From Nitrospiraceae bacterium (GTDB lineage Bacteria > Nitrospirota > Nitrospiria > Nitrospirales > UBA8639), in contig JACKFF010000005.1 in the NCBI GenBank assembly GCA_020632595.1, positions 1 to 64,000 of the forward strand: a stretch of DNA of 64,000 nucleotides, given 5' to 3'. The translations under genes and the position numbers were made by a program. Positions within the stretch are counted from its first letter, which is position 1, and the number at the start of each line of letters is the position of its first letter. This document shows positions 24,649 to 33,761 of the stretch, in pieces. The notes beneath the pieces are model-generated. The model was not told where the DNA came from. It was given only the letters and a program-made list of their open reading frames with translations, and searched no databases.

Positions 24649-26160
24649 TTATGGGCTGAGGTGACTAACCATGATGGAACAGGGAGCCATGACCGCATCC
24701 CGCATGCCATGAATAATTTTTTTATCTTTGGGACACACCGTCGCCAGAACACCGCCCAGCTCGGCCTGTCCCTCGGTCACGAAATAATACGGAGATAAGC
24801 GCGCCCGTCCTTCCATACTGACGACGTCACCGGAGTGGCTGTCATAATATTCAACCATAACCAGTCGCCCTTTGTGAAATGTTTGAAGAATCGAAGGGCT
24901 CGTCTCAAATTGATCCAGAGCATGGGATACGACCTCTTTCCATTGGACTTGCGACATATCATGCCCGATGGAAACGCCCCGGCTCCCCCAAGCCTGGTCG
25001 GAAAATCCTGACACTTTGATGACATACTGACGTTCTTTTTGGGTGGCATCTCCCAACCACTGCCAATCCGACACCGCACGATTTCCATGACGCAAGCCGG
25101 GAATTACCGCAGATGGCGGAAGGGGTCTGGGATCCAAAATCCAGGTCTCGGGAATGAGGGCACGAAGACAGTCATACGTGTCGGATTTCAATTCGCGTTC
25201 CCAAAATTTCTCCAGCATCGGATGGTGAAACAAGGCTAGAGCCAGCTTTTCCTCCATCCAGGGCTTATATGGCGGGGTGACCACAACCCGGCCTTTTTTG
25301 GCACTGTAGGCAATCAATTCCCCTTTGGGAATATTTTTCAAATCAAACAACTCATAGAACCGGTAAACCACCGAAAGAGGCTGTTCCTGTCCCTCATGGT
25401 GAATCCAAAGACCCTCTTCCGTAAATCGAATATCACGGGGATGCCCGCAATAGGCCTCCCAACCTTCCTGCCGGAGTTGTGTCACCACCCACTGCATTTC
25501 GGCGCGATAGGCATCAGCTTCATCCGAGACGACAATGGCCACCCGAGGAGGCTGCCCGTGCAATGCCCCTCGTAACATTCGGGAAAACCCTTGAACCAAT
25601 CCGTCCGCCTGCGGCCACACAGGAAAACCCTGCTGGGCATACATCCGACTCAAGCTGCCGGTTAAGCCAATCCCTCCAGGGACGGAATCAAGTTCCGTCA
25701 GGGCCATGGCACCATTGGTGGGAATAAGATCGGGACGAATGACACCTGGGAGGTGATTTTTGAATCGATTCATCCGTGCAAGGGCCAGAAGATCCTCCGG
25801 CTTTCCAATATCCAAATATTCATGAACCCACGCCGGTTGCAGACCTTTCAGGCTTTCAAGATACAACCGGTTCAAGGCCTGGTAGAACACCAATAGATGC
25901 TGACCTAATGTTTCAAAAAACTTGGCTTCCTCGGTGGAAAGCGAAAAGGGTCCGCATGCCACGCGCCAATGATCATCCTGCCCGTTAATAAATAAACCGT
26001 CTTTGATCAGCCTTTCCCGAAATAGAGGATAGGGGCTGTCAGATGTCGACGGACTCAACGGCAGAATGGGGCCGGATTGTTCTACGTGGGAAGAAATAAC
26101 CGATCCTGGGTTAATCGTGGAAGACGGGTGAAACGGACGGGACACGCTGACGTCCTTCAC
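24649..26160 (-). CDS. ATP-grasp-like protein of unknown function
   Basis: 503 residues from GTG 26160. I do not recognise an exact family, but the C-terminal half resembles ATP-grasp ligases and circularly permuted relatives (glutathionylspermidine-synthase-like): KVSGFSDQAWGSRGVSIG (Gly-rich ATP loop), VMVEYYDSH and MEGRARLSPYYFV. Earlier are NGAMALTELDSVPGGIGLTG (an acid/Gly loop like preATP-grasp acceptor sites), VVSDEADAYRAEM and VYRFYELFDL. Likely joins an amine and an acid with ATP. It is followed 69 bp later by the glutaredoxin-like/KamA operon on the same strand; a beta-amino acid ligase is an interesting but unproven possibility. Confidence 0.6.
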   Translation of the reverse strand: MKDVSVSRPFHPSSTINPGSVISSHVEQSGPILPLSPSTSDSPYPLFRERLIKDGLFINGQDDHWRVACGPFSLSTEEAKFFETLGQHLLVFYQALNRLYLESLKGLQPAWVHEYLDIGKPEDLLALARMNRFKNHLPGVIRPDLIPTNGAMALTELDSVPGGIGLTGSLSRMYAQQGFPVWPQADGLVQGFSRMLRGALHGQPPRVAIVVSDEADAYRAEMQWVVTQLRQEGWEAYCGHPRDIRFTEEGLWIHHEGQEQPLSVVYRFYELFDLKNIPKGELIAYSAKKGRVVVTPPYKPWMEEKLALALFHHPMLEKFWERELKSDTYDCLRALIPETWILDPRPLPPSAVIPGLRHGNRAVSDWQWLGDATQKERQYVIKVSGFSDQAWGSRGVSIGHDMSQVQWKEVVSHALDQFETSPSILQTFHKGRLVMVEYYDSHSGDVVSMEGRARLSPYYFVTEGQAELGGVLATVCPKDKKIIHGMRDAVMAPCSIMVSHLSP

Positions 26161-26344
26161 TCGTCGATCACAAGAGGTTGGACCTGCACGAAATACTTCA
26201 ATTCGGGCCTAACATGAAAAGCTTGGACCTTGATGACGGCCCTTTTGCTAGAATAGGGAGGATCGTAGCACGCTCTCTTGAAACCAGACAAGGCACGCCC
26301 CCGAGGGCAATGGCGGGCCAAGTCGCCATGAAAGTTATTCGCCT

Positions 26345-26968
26345 ATGCCGCAAGCCATCCCCGTCATTCCTGGCCCACAGGTTGTTCCCTCCGCTGTCTG
26401 TTTTCGATGCGACGTCTGCTGTCGCTTCCCAGAACAAGACAGCACCCTCAGACCGTACTTTACTAAAGAAGAAATTCGACAGGCGGTCACGCATGGCATC
26501 TCTCCCTCTTCCTTTCCTGATCATCGGGGTAGTCAGATTCAAGTCGTCCGAAATCCCAATGATGAAGGATTTCTCTGCCCGGCATTTGATCCCATCACAC
26601 AACACTGTCGCATTTATGAGGTTCGTCCTCTGGACTGCCAATTGTATCCCTTTGCGCTCATGTGGGATGCTCAACACGAGAAGGTCGTGCTTGGTTGGGA
26701 TCCGTTGTGCCCGTTTCTTCTCGAGCAAGCCGTGGAAGAAAATTCTCTCAGGAGAGCTGGCCTAGAACCTTCGGAACGGACCCTTCCAAAGACGTTCATG
26801 GAACAGGCCCAAAAAGTTGCGACCTATCTGGAATCTGATTATGTTCTACATTGCCTTGCCGTTCATCCTCGATTAGTGACTCCGTTTCAACCGGACGTCG
26901 TCGTGTTGCACACCCTCGACCGCCTGACCGCGACTCTTCGGTCCTCCGATTCGAACGACATGAGATGA
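26345..26968 (+). CDS. YkgJ-family cysteine-cluster protein
   Basis: 207 residues from ATG 26345. YkgJ/UPF0153 family, thought to bind zinc or an iron-sulfur centre through conserved cysteines: CFRCDVCCRFPE near residue 20-30, FLCPAFD and CRIYEVRPLDCQLYPFAL at about 80-110, plus CPFLLEQ. Role unknown. A frame at 26178-26765 overlaps it but lacks these features. Followed at 56 bp by the DUF2156 gene on the same strand. Confidence 0.85.
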   Translation: MPQAIPVIPGPQVVPSAVCFRCDVCCRFPEQDSTLRPYFTKEEIRQAVTHGISPSSFPDHRGSQIQVVRNPNDEGFLCPAFDPITQHCRIYEVRPLDCQLYPFALMWDAQHEKVVLGWDPLCPFLLEQAVEENSLRRAGLEPSERTLPKTFMEQAQKVATYLESDYVLHCLAVHPRLVTPFQPDVVVLHTLDRLTATLRSSDSNDMR

Positions 26969-27023
26969 CGGCCACGGACTCGCCCTTTTTCCATTGATCC
27001 TTCATCCCGTATAACGATCTTTC

Positions 27024-27980
27024 ATGTCCATCCATCTCAGTCCTTTGACCATCAACGATCAGTCTCGTCTGAACCAGGCCATTGCCTCCACAAGTATCGG
27101 GGGGAAAACTCCCTTGAGCACCTGGTCATTTCCACCGCATTATATCTGGAAGGACCTGTTCACCTTTTTCTGGACGGACATTGACGGGTGGCTGTGCCTT
27201 TTCGCGGAATATTCCGATGGGATCTTTATGCCTCTTCCCCCCGTCGGGCCCTATTCTGCAATCGGATCCTCCTCCGGCAACCCTCTCAAAGACGTGCTGA
27301 GTCAAGTGACGGCATACATGGTGACCCGGAATCGTGGATCCAGCGTTACGCGAATTGAAAATATTCCCGCTGAATTAAAAGAAGAAATTCAACAATGGGG
27401 ATACAATCTCCTACCAAAGGACTCCGATTACCTCTATCGCACCTCCGATCTCATCCAACTGAAAGGAAATCCCTACAAATCCCAACGCGCCGCATGCAAT
27501 CGCTTTATTCGCGGGCACCGCATCCGGATTACCCCCTACCGGATCATCGATCGTGATGAGTGCTTCGCCCTTTTTCACCGCTGGATCCATCAAAAGGACG
27601 ATATCCCAATTTCCCGAATAGGACCCAACGAGGATGTGGCTCGCCTGATGCTTCGAGATGCCGCCCATGCCCACCGAGTAACACTCCAGGAATATCGTGA
27701 ACTCGGTCTCACCGGGCGAATCGTCCGGGTGGATGAAGCGGTTAAAGCGTATACGTTCGGGTTCCCACGCTCATCGGAGGTGTTTTGCGTCTTGCTGGAG
27801 GTGGCAGATCGATCAGTCTATGGTTTAGCCCAGTATCTTTTTCGTGAATTCTGTCGCGAGTTTCAGGCATACCCATTCGTAAACACTATGGATGATTCAG
27901 GGCTACCGGGTTTAGCAAAGACAAAACTGGCCTATCATCCCTTTCAATTAGTGTCCAACTACATTGCCCAGCCCTCATGA
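27024..27980 (+). CDS. DUF2156 (phosphatidylglycerol lysyltransferase C-terminal-like) protein
   Basis: 318 residues. GNAT-like fold typical of the C-terminal domain of MprF-type lysyl-PG synthases without the membrane part: WSFPPHYIWKDLF, DSDYLYRTSDLIQLKGNPYKSQRAACNRFI, FHRWIHQKDD and VNTMDDSGLPGLAKTKLAYHP are diagnostic. Such soluble members transfer an aminoacyl group to unknown acceptors. Probably co-transcribed with the YkgJ gene. No membrane helices. Confidence 0.85.
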   Translation: MSIHLSPLTINDQSRLNQAIASTSIGGKTPLSTWSFPPHYIWKDLFTFFWTDIDGWLCLFAEYSDGIFMPLPPVGPYSAIGSSSGNPLKDVLSQVTAYMVTRNRGSSVTRIENIPAELKEEIQQWGYNLLPKDSDYLYRTSDLIQLKGNPYKSQRAACNRFIRGHRIRITPYRIIDRDECFALFHRWIHQKDDIPISRIGPNEDVARLMLRDAAHAHRVTLQEYRELGLTGRIVRVDEAVKAYTFGFPRSSEVFCVLLEVADRSVYGLAQYLFREFCREFQAYPFVNTMDDSGLPGLAKTKLAYHPFQLVSNYIAQPS

Positions 27981-28367
27981 GTGATCAGGATCTCTCCCCG
28001 TGGAGTGCTGGATAAATCCTCCGGCGTCGTGGTCGTCCCTTGGTCATGCTCACGCTTTCACCTGTACGCTACGCCTGCGAACAAGCGCTTACGCCTAACG
28101 AACGTCGCAAGCCATACTGCGGCCATCCCTTCGCATGACTGAGGGCGGGACTGGATTGACCTTTGAACCTTCCTTTCTTGCTCTTGATGGTCCCGCCATC
28201 AACGGGGCAGGAGGTGAACCGGTGAAAATTTTGAATTTTTCAACAATCTCCCATGGAAATGCATCGATCACACTTGCAGGTTGTCCTCCCTGAAATGACA
28301 CCCGTATAATGCCCCCTTAGCCGTCCATGTGTTTTGCTGTTTCATTTCTTAATTTGGATGAGAGGTT
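27981..28367. other. Gene-free gap with a weak copy of a dispersed repeat
   Basis: About 390 bp. The part near 28043-28125 (TGGTCATGCTCACG, later CTGCGGCC) resembles a degraded copy of the 88-bp repeat found at 32021-32108 and 35091-35178. No gene is supported. Confidence 0.4.
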
Positions 28368-29180
28368 ATGAAGGGTCTTGAATTCGGTATTGAACAATTC
28401 CGGGTAACTGAGGAGCCGTTCTATCAAGAAGTGAACGGGGAAATCGATCTGTTCACCGTGGGTGCCAAAAACAAAATACCTGTGATGTTGAAAGGCCCCA
28501 CTGGATGCGGGAAAACCCGGTTTGTCCAGCATATGGCGCATCGACTCAATCGGCCCTTGATTACCGTCGCGTGTCATGAAGATCTGACCGCCTCAGATTT
28601 GATCGGACGCTACCTGTTGAAAGGGGAAGAAACCGTATGGGTGGATGGCCCGCTCACCCTGGGAGTCAAGCATGGCGCCCTTGTCTATCTGGATGAAGTG
28701 GTCGAAGCCCGAAAAGATACCACCGTGCTGATCCATCCCTTGAGTGATGACCGGCGGTTTTTACCCATCGAGAAAAAAGGGCAGATGATTCAGGCCGTGG
28801 ATGATTTTTTGCTGGTGATCTCGTATAACCCCGGATATCAAAGTGTCTTAAAAGAATTAAAGCAAAGCACCAAGCAGCGTTTCATGGCTATTGAATTTGG
28901 GTATCCCCCCAAAGACATCGAGACCAGGATCGTGGAGCATGAAGCCAAGGTTTCCAGGGACGTGGCCATCCGCTTAGTCAAATTGGGTGAAAAGGTACGA
29001 AATCTCCGTAACCATGGCCTGGAAGAAGGTGTCAGTACCCGACTATTGATTTATGCAGGGACCTTGATGCAACAAGGCGTGGCCCCCGACCGGGCTTGCG
29101 ATGCCGCTATTACCCGCCCGATTACGGACGATACCGATATGCAACGCAGCATTCAGGAACTCGTCAAGGCAATTTTTTAA
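28368..29180 (+). CDS. CbbQ/NirQ/NorQ-type AAA+ ATPase
   Basis: 270 residues; ATG 28368 follows GAGAGG. MoxR-related AAA+ chaperone: Walker A GPTGCGKT, Walker B LVYLDEV, sensor ISYNPGYQ, arginine finger region QRFMAIEFGYP. Such ATPases remodel rubisco (with CbbO), nitric oxide reductase or nitrite reductase together with a von Willebrand-domain partner. No cbbO/norD gene, rubisco or NO reductase is adjacent, so its client is unknown. Stands alone with gene-free DNA after it. Confidence 0.9.
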   Translation: MKGLEFGIEQFRVTEEPFYQEVNGEIDLFTVGAKNKIPVMLKGPTGCGKTRFVQHMAHRLNRPLITVACHEDLTASDLIGRYLLKGEETVWVDGPLTLGVKHGALVYLDEVVEARKDTTVLIHPLSDDRRFLPIEKKGQMIQAVDDFLLVISYNPGYQSVLKELKQSTKQRFMAIEFGYPPKDIETRIVEHEAKVSRDVAIRLVKLGEKVRNLRNHGLEEGVSTRLLIYAGTLMQQGVAPDRACDAAITRPITDDTDMQRSIQELVKAIF

Positions 29181-29589
29181 TCCGAACTGCCCAACAAGCG
29201 ACAACCCCCGCCTTCGGACAGTCCGTGACGCTCAAAAAGAAATGTAGACGGCGTACTCCAGTCTCTGGAAGTCTTAAAAAACCCCTCCTGATAAGACCGG
29301 CCAATTGGATCTTTTTTTAACAAAAATCCATGCACTTCCTACCACCGCTCAAACTATCCCCAACTTAATTGAAGAAGATCCGGGGTTCCGCTGCTAGTCT
29401 GTTTGGCAGTAAAATCCCTTCCATTTCCTGACCTGACTTGATTCGACTGGGACTCCAAAGGCGTTGACCAGCGTATTCGATAAAATGGCCTTCATGCCCT
29501 TCATTCCAGGCTTCGGTCAACCGATACGGTCAATGGATTACCGGCACACATCATCCTCAGATGCCCTCAACAGAAACAGAGATCGCGGT
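29181..29589. other. Gene-free gap
   Basis: About 410 bp after cbbQ. An in-frame TTG at 29464 could extend the following gene, but the extra residues look non-conserved. No repeat or clear promoter recognised. Confidence 0.35.
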
Positions 29590-29928
29590 ATGAAGCCAAA
29601 AATCACCAACCACCCCATGTATACCCTGCTTCGAGAGGGAAAAATTACTGAATTCAATGCGCGGTTTAAGACTGGAGAGAAGCCTGAGCTGAGTAATTAC
29701 GATTTCCGGAGTGTGGATCTGCGCGGCATTGAAGTGGCAGGAATGGATTTCCGGGGAAGTTATTTCCGGCAGGCCGATCTTCGAGGAGTAGATCTCTCTC
29801 AATGCAATTTGGAAGGGGCCAGCATTCACGGCACCAAGATCTCCGGCACGCTCTTTCCCAAAGAACTCAATGCCCAGGAAATTCTTCTCTCGAACCAGCA
29901 GGGCACGCGTATGCGCTACGGCGTATAA
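29590..29928 (+). CDS. Pentapeptide-repeat protein
   Basis: 112 residues from ATG 29590; earlier in-frame starts reach back to TTG 29464 but lack ribosome sites. Residues about 35-90 hold around ten pentapeptides of the A(D/N)Lxx type (LSNYDFRSVDLRG, FRGSYFRQADLRGVDL, CNLEGASIHG), which fold as a right-handed four-sided helix. N-terminal MYTLLREGKITEFN is a short helical cap. The role of such proteins is mostly unknown; some mimic DNA and bind gyrase, but this one is short. Confidence 0.8.
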   Translation: MKPKITNHPMYTLLREGKITEFNARFKTGEKPELSNYDFRSVDLRGIEVAGMDFRGSYFRQADLRGVDLSQCNLEGASIHGTKISGTLFPKELNAQEILLSNQQGTRMRYGV

Positions 29929-30093
29929 ATGCTTGTTCTGCTCCGCCTATCACGCAGCAGCATTTCCTCTACGACAGCATCCCACAAACGACAAAGCGCT
30001 CCAGGACCCTGTTCCCTCGCACAGGCTCATTCGTTGACACCTTTCGCTCCCCAACTTACACTGCTTTTCCCAAGAATCGGGAAGGAAAGTCTC

Positions 30094-30972
30094 ATGCATC
30101 AGCCCCAGAACATCATCGCCATCGTCTATGACTTCGATCATACGTTGAGTCCGCATTACATGCAGGATCACACGATTCTCCGGCACGCCGAACTTGACCC
30201 GTCCACATTTTGGAAAAGCTGCACGGCTCTGATCGAAGCCCGGGATTACGATCAGGAGCTGGCTTATATGAAACGGATGCTGGAAGAACCCCGGATCCGG
30301 ACGCTTTCGAATCAGGACCTCCGTGGCATGGGCAATCAATTATCCTTTTTCCCGGGTGTCCCCTCGTTTTTTGAAGAGCTCAACGGGATCTTAAAAAAGC
30401 CAAAATATGAAGAGGTGCCCATCCGCCTGGAACATTACGTAGTCAGTTCCGGACTCAAGGCTATTTTGGAGGGAAGCGTGGTTGCCAGCCAGGTCCGCGC
30501 CATTTTCGGCTGTGAATTCGATGAAGAAGATGGGCACATTTGTTTCCCTAAACGGACCATCAGCCACACGCAAAAAACCCAATTCCTGTTTCGGGTCAAC
30601 AAAGGACTGACGGATTTAAAAGAAGATGTGAACGACCATATGCCCGAAGAAAGCCGTCGGGTGCCGTTCCGACAAATGATCTATGTAGGCGATGGACCGA
30701 CAGACGTCCCCTGCTTTACCGTCATGAAGAAAAATGGGGGATTCGCCCTGGCGGTCTATAATCCGGAAGATCAGACCCGCCGGTCCTTTGAAAAATGTTA
30801 TCAATTAACTTTCCACGCCGACCGGGTCCATTTCATGGCTCCGGCGGATTATCGGCCCGGCAGCCATCTCCGTCTCATTTTGGAAAAACACATTGCCGAG
30901 GTTGCCGATAGAATTGTCGATAGTCGCCGGCAAGGGGTTGAAGGTTCCCGGGTGCCCGCTCCTCTCCCGTAA
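30094..30972 (+). CDS. HAD-family phosphatase
   Basis: 292 residues from ATG 30094, which follows a strong GGAAGGAAAG site; the open frame extends to 29929 but that part is low-complexity. Haloacid dehalogenase fold: motif I VYDFDHTLS (nucleophile Asp), motif II VVSSG (Ser), a Lys after KTQFLFRVNKG and motif III VGDGPTDVPCF (acidic pair). Phosphoserine-phosphatase-like subgroup with a large helical cap. Substrate unknown. Follows the pentapeptide gene at 165 bp. Confidence 0.88.
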   Translation: MHQPQNIIAIVYDFDHTLSPHYMQDHTILRHAELDPSTFWKSCTALIEARDYDQELAYMKRMLEEPRIRTLSNQDLRGMGNQLSFFPGVPSFFEELNGILKKPKYEEVPIRLEHYVVSSGLKAILEGSVVASQVRAIFGCEFDEEDGHICFPKRTISHTQKTQFLFRVNKGLTDLKEDVNDHMPEESRRVPFRQMIYVGDGPTDVPCFTVMKKNGGFALAVYNPEDQTRRSFEKCYQLTFHADRVHFMAPADYRPGSHLRLILEKHIAEVADRIVDSRRQGVEGSRVPAPLP

Positions 30973-31109
30973 TCATTTTTTCCGCTTTCTCATTCTTTCT
31001 TCTTTTCCCTTCCTTTTTCTCGCTTGATTGCGCAACACTTGTGGGTCAAGTATTGTAAAATAAGAAAAATGGACTAGATGAAGAAGGACTTCCCACCAGG
31101 AGGTGGACT

Positions 31110-31745
31110 ATGGACATTGTCGCTAGTTTTTTTATGAAAGTGTTTCGTAATTCTGCCGGCAAATCATGCTTCTTTCGCACTGCGACGGCCCTTATTCTTA
31201 TTGGTTTGTTCAGCAGCAGTAGTTGGGCAGACGATCCGTTTGGAAGCTCGACCCTGGCACCCAATAAAAACGATATGATCAAAGACATGGCGTTTGACCA
31301 AGTCAATTGGAAACGCCCACAAGGCGTCTTTACGTGGATTACGATGGCCACGGGATACGACACACCTTGGGATTCCCTTGGACGGCCAGGTTGGATGACG
31401 ACGGGGGATGCATATGTGGAGCCGGTTAACCCAGGCGTTTCGGAATTCCCCTCAGACACGCAGATATTTTACATCGTTTTCGAAGCACAACCCTTAGACG
31501 CTCCTGGCCAATTCGCAGCTGCGTGGTTTCACATGAATGATGGGCAGGTGACGTCGAATACGCCCATCGGAAAAGACGTGATCGAACTGGAAATGAATCA
31601 GCGATCCGGATATTTTCAAATTACAAAGCCGGCAGAGGGATGGAAACCGGGGAAATATCAGGTTAAGATTTTTTATGGTTCTCCAGGCCAAGCGCTGCAT
31701 GCCGTCAACGTTATCGGCACCATGGAATTTACGATCAAAGGGTAG
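31110..31745 (+). CDS. Secreted protein of unknown function
   Basis: 211 residues; ATG 31110 follows AGGAGGT at ideal spacing. N-terminal signal peptide with positively charged start and hydrophobic core (TALILIGLFSSSSWA, cleavage after SWA). The mature part has a beta-sandwich-like pattern: FYIVFEAQPLDAPGQFAAAWFHMNDGQ, VIELEMNQRSGYFQITKP and PGKYQVKIFYG, reminiscent of Ig-like or inhibitor-type domains. I do not recognise the family. Expressed alone, likely exported to the periplasm. Confidence 0.75.
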   Translation: MDIVASFFMKVFRNSAGKSCFFRTATALILIGLFSSSSWADDPFGSSTLAPNKNDMIKDMAFDQVNWKRPQGVFTWITMATGYDTPWDSLGRPGWMTTGDAYVEPVNPGVSEFPSDTQIFYIVFEAQPLDAPGQFAAAWFHMNDGQVTSNTPIGKDVIELEMNQRSGYFQITKPAEGWKPGKYQVKIFYGSPGQALHAVNVIGTMEFTIKG

Positions 31746-32020
31746 ACTCTCGGTCCTCAGAACGTTTCCACATGGTCCGTAAGTATCCATTTGATGGGGA
31801 ATACCTCCTCCCTCCGTTTGTAACAGACTCGCCCATCAAGATAGTGGTCTAGCTTAATCCTCCTGCAGGCCCGGCGTTTTCGCACTCCACAAATTTATAG
31901 ATGGGGAGTGTTGAATAATAAGGATGATCAAAAGTAAATTTGCCCAGGATTAGATTACTCATCAAAGGCTCCGGGTCGGTTTAAAAAAGCATGCCCTGAG
32001 TCGTCCCGAAGGGTCCGTCC
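31746..32020. other. Gene-free gap leading into a repeat
   Basis: About 275 bp without a gene, continuing into the 88-bp repeat at 32021. Nothing else recognised. Confidence 0.35.
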
Positions 32021-32108
32021 AACAAGGCCGCAGCCGTTTTTACTCGGTGAGCGTGCGCTTAGAACGTGGGCACGGGAAAATGGCGAGAACGCCGCTGGCG
32101 GCTTTTTT
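32021..32108. repeat. Dispersed 88-bp repeat, copy facing left
   Basis: Contains GCGAGAACGCCGCTGGCGGC (32082-32101) and ends of AACAAGGCCGCAGC. Its reverse complement matches 35091-35178 across its ends: 20 of 20 bases in the core and 12 in the GCTGCGGCCTTG end, with a divergent middle of equal length. Together the two copies form an inverted pair around the radical SAM, MenG and DsrE genes. Confidence 0.75.
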
Positions 32109-32125
32109 CAACAGACCCAGAAGAA

Positions 32126-33757
32126 TCAACGGGAGAGATTGGGTGCGGGGGCCGGAGAAAGCGGCTGGGAATCGGATGGACGGCGGGAACGAAGGATTTC
32201 TTCCAGCGTGAGCAGGGCATCTCGCCCGGAATTGGTTTCAAAACCTTTAGACAGACTGGTATCAGCATAAGCATGCCCCTGCTGTTGCGTCGCACTTTGG
32301 CTCAAGCTGCCAGACCAGGGGCGGGGATCCTGGGCCCCATGCTTCCGACCCCAGGCCGCCAGACAAGCCTGGGCGATAATCTTGTTAAGGGGCGCCGGAT
32401 TGTACAGCATCTTTTTGATATTCCAGGGTGTCAAACTGAGCGGGTTGTAGCCCTTCGATAAATATCCTTCCGACAATAATCGTTGCTCTAAATCCGTATT
32501 GGGCTGGATACCTAAGAAAAACATCAAGGGAAACACCCGGTCTTCTCCCAATATCGAGGCCACTATTTTGTAGGACTCGATACTTTGAAGGAGGCTCTCT
32601 TCTGTTTCGTCCGGGGAATTCAAGGAATAATTGAGAATGACCCGCCCGTTGAATCCCGCTTCCTTGAGATACCGGCATCCGTCATACAAATGTTCAAGTT
32701 TGAACCCCATATGCATGCTGTTCAGGACCTTTTGCGAGCCAGCCGTGATCGCGACCTCTAAATCTCCCACTCCGGATTGCACCATCAGCCTGGCCAGGGT
32801 TGGATTAATCAGGGAGGTCCGGACGTATCCCGACCATTCAATATGTAATTGTTGAGAGATGATCCGTTCCAGGATTTCCGTACATTGGGGGTAGGCATCC
32901 TTGCCGGTGATGAACTGCGCGTCGGTAAACCAAAACCGTCTGGCTCCCCATTGATGGTAGTACTGAGCAATGTCTTTCACCACATTTTCCGCCGGGCGAT
33001 AGCGCACCCGTTTGCCTTCAATATAGGGATAGAGGCAAAAAGCACAATCATACGGGCAGCCGCGTTTGCTCTGCACGCCGATGCATTCCCCGATATATTC
33101 ACGGTATTGCGGAAAGATTGACGTGAGATAAGGAATATCCACGGAGAGCGCATCCAACAGGGCCGGCGTATTTTTGGTGCCCTTGGTGACCCGTCCCTGC
33201 TCTTTGATGATGAACCGTTCTTCACTCAGAGACTCGCCGTTCAGGACTTTGAGAATCGCGTCCTCCCCTTCTCCCAGAATACCAATGATGCCTTCCGGTA
33301 ATTTTTCAATAAGCTGATCCGCAAAGGCCGTGAACGCTCCGCCGCCGATCATCATGCCGATTGAGGGAAATTCCTTCTGAATCAGCCAGGGATATGAAAG
33401 GTTATTCCGGATATCCGTGTAATAGCGGTACAGGTTCTGCAGGCCTTTAAAGGAGGCCGCCACTCGCTTCAGGGGATTGCTTGCGTAATAAAAATTAAAC
33501 GCATGCTCAAGCGAGGCATCGCCTTCATGCGGAGAAAAAATTTGGATATCCCGCCATGAAAAACACACCAATTCAGGCTGAAAGGCCTTGGTCACGTCCC
33601 GTAATTGCGCCTGACGTTGCTCCGGAGGAAATAAGGAGAGATCCAGAATCTGCTGCCGCACCTCCGGCCGGCGCCGGTGGATGAAGTCAGCCAGGTAGGT
33701 AATCCCGGTGGGATAGACCTTTTTACAGGGAAGAAAGACGTAGAGGACGGAGTTCAT
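32126..33757 (-). CDS. B12-binding-domain radical SAM enzyme
   Basis: 543 residues. N-terminal 1-180 resembles a cobalamin-binding Rossmann domain (KVYPTGITYLADFI, ELVCFSWRDIQIF, MMIGGGAFTAF, GILGEGEDAIL). Radical SAM core follows with the cluster motif CPYDCAFCLYPYIEG (Cys-x3-Cys-x2-Cys) near residue 235, WFTDAQFITG, AITAGSQKVLN and NYSLNSPDETEE. Such enzymes methylate or rearrange unactivated carbons. The C-terminal 60 residues are Ser/Pro/Gln-rich and look disordered. ATG is four bases after the menG stop, so the two are co-translated; a quinone- or isoprenoid-linked role is plausible. Confidence 0.88.
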   Translation of the reverse strand: MNSVLYVFLPCKKVYPTGITYLADFIHRRRPEVRQQILDLSLFPPEQRQAQLRDVTKAFQPELVCFSWRDIQIFSPHEGDASLEHAFNFYYASNPLKRVAASFKGLQNLYRYYTDIRNNLSYPWLIQKEFPSIGMMIGGGAFTAFADQLIEKLPEGIIGILGEGEDAILKVLNGESLSEERFIIKEQGRVTKGTKNTPALLDALSVDIPYLTSIFPQYREYIGECIGVQSKRGCPYDCAFCLYPYIEGKRVRYRPAENVVKDIAQYYHQWGARRFWFTDAQFITGKDAYPQCTEILERIISQQLHIEWSGYVRTSLINPTLARLMVQSGVGDLEVAITAGSQKVLNSMHMGFKLEHLYDGCRYLKEAGFNGRVILNYSLNSPDETEESLLQSIESYKIVASILGEDRVFPLMFFLGIQPNTDLEQRLLSEGYLSKGYNPLSLTPWNIKKMLYNPAPLNKIIAQACLAAWGRKHGAQDPRPWSGSLSQSATQQQGHAYADTSLSKGFETNSGRDALLTLEEILRSRRPSDSQPLSPAPAPNLSR

Positions 33758-33761
33758 CGAG

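Noticed and set aside
26178..26765. Open frame of 195 codons on the plus strand
   Set aside because: It overlaps the clearly coding YkgJ gene (26345-26968) in another frame and has no motif or ribosome site.
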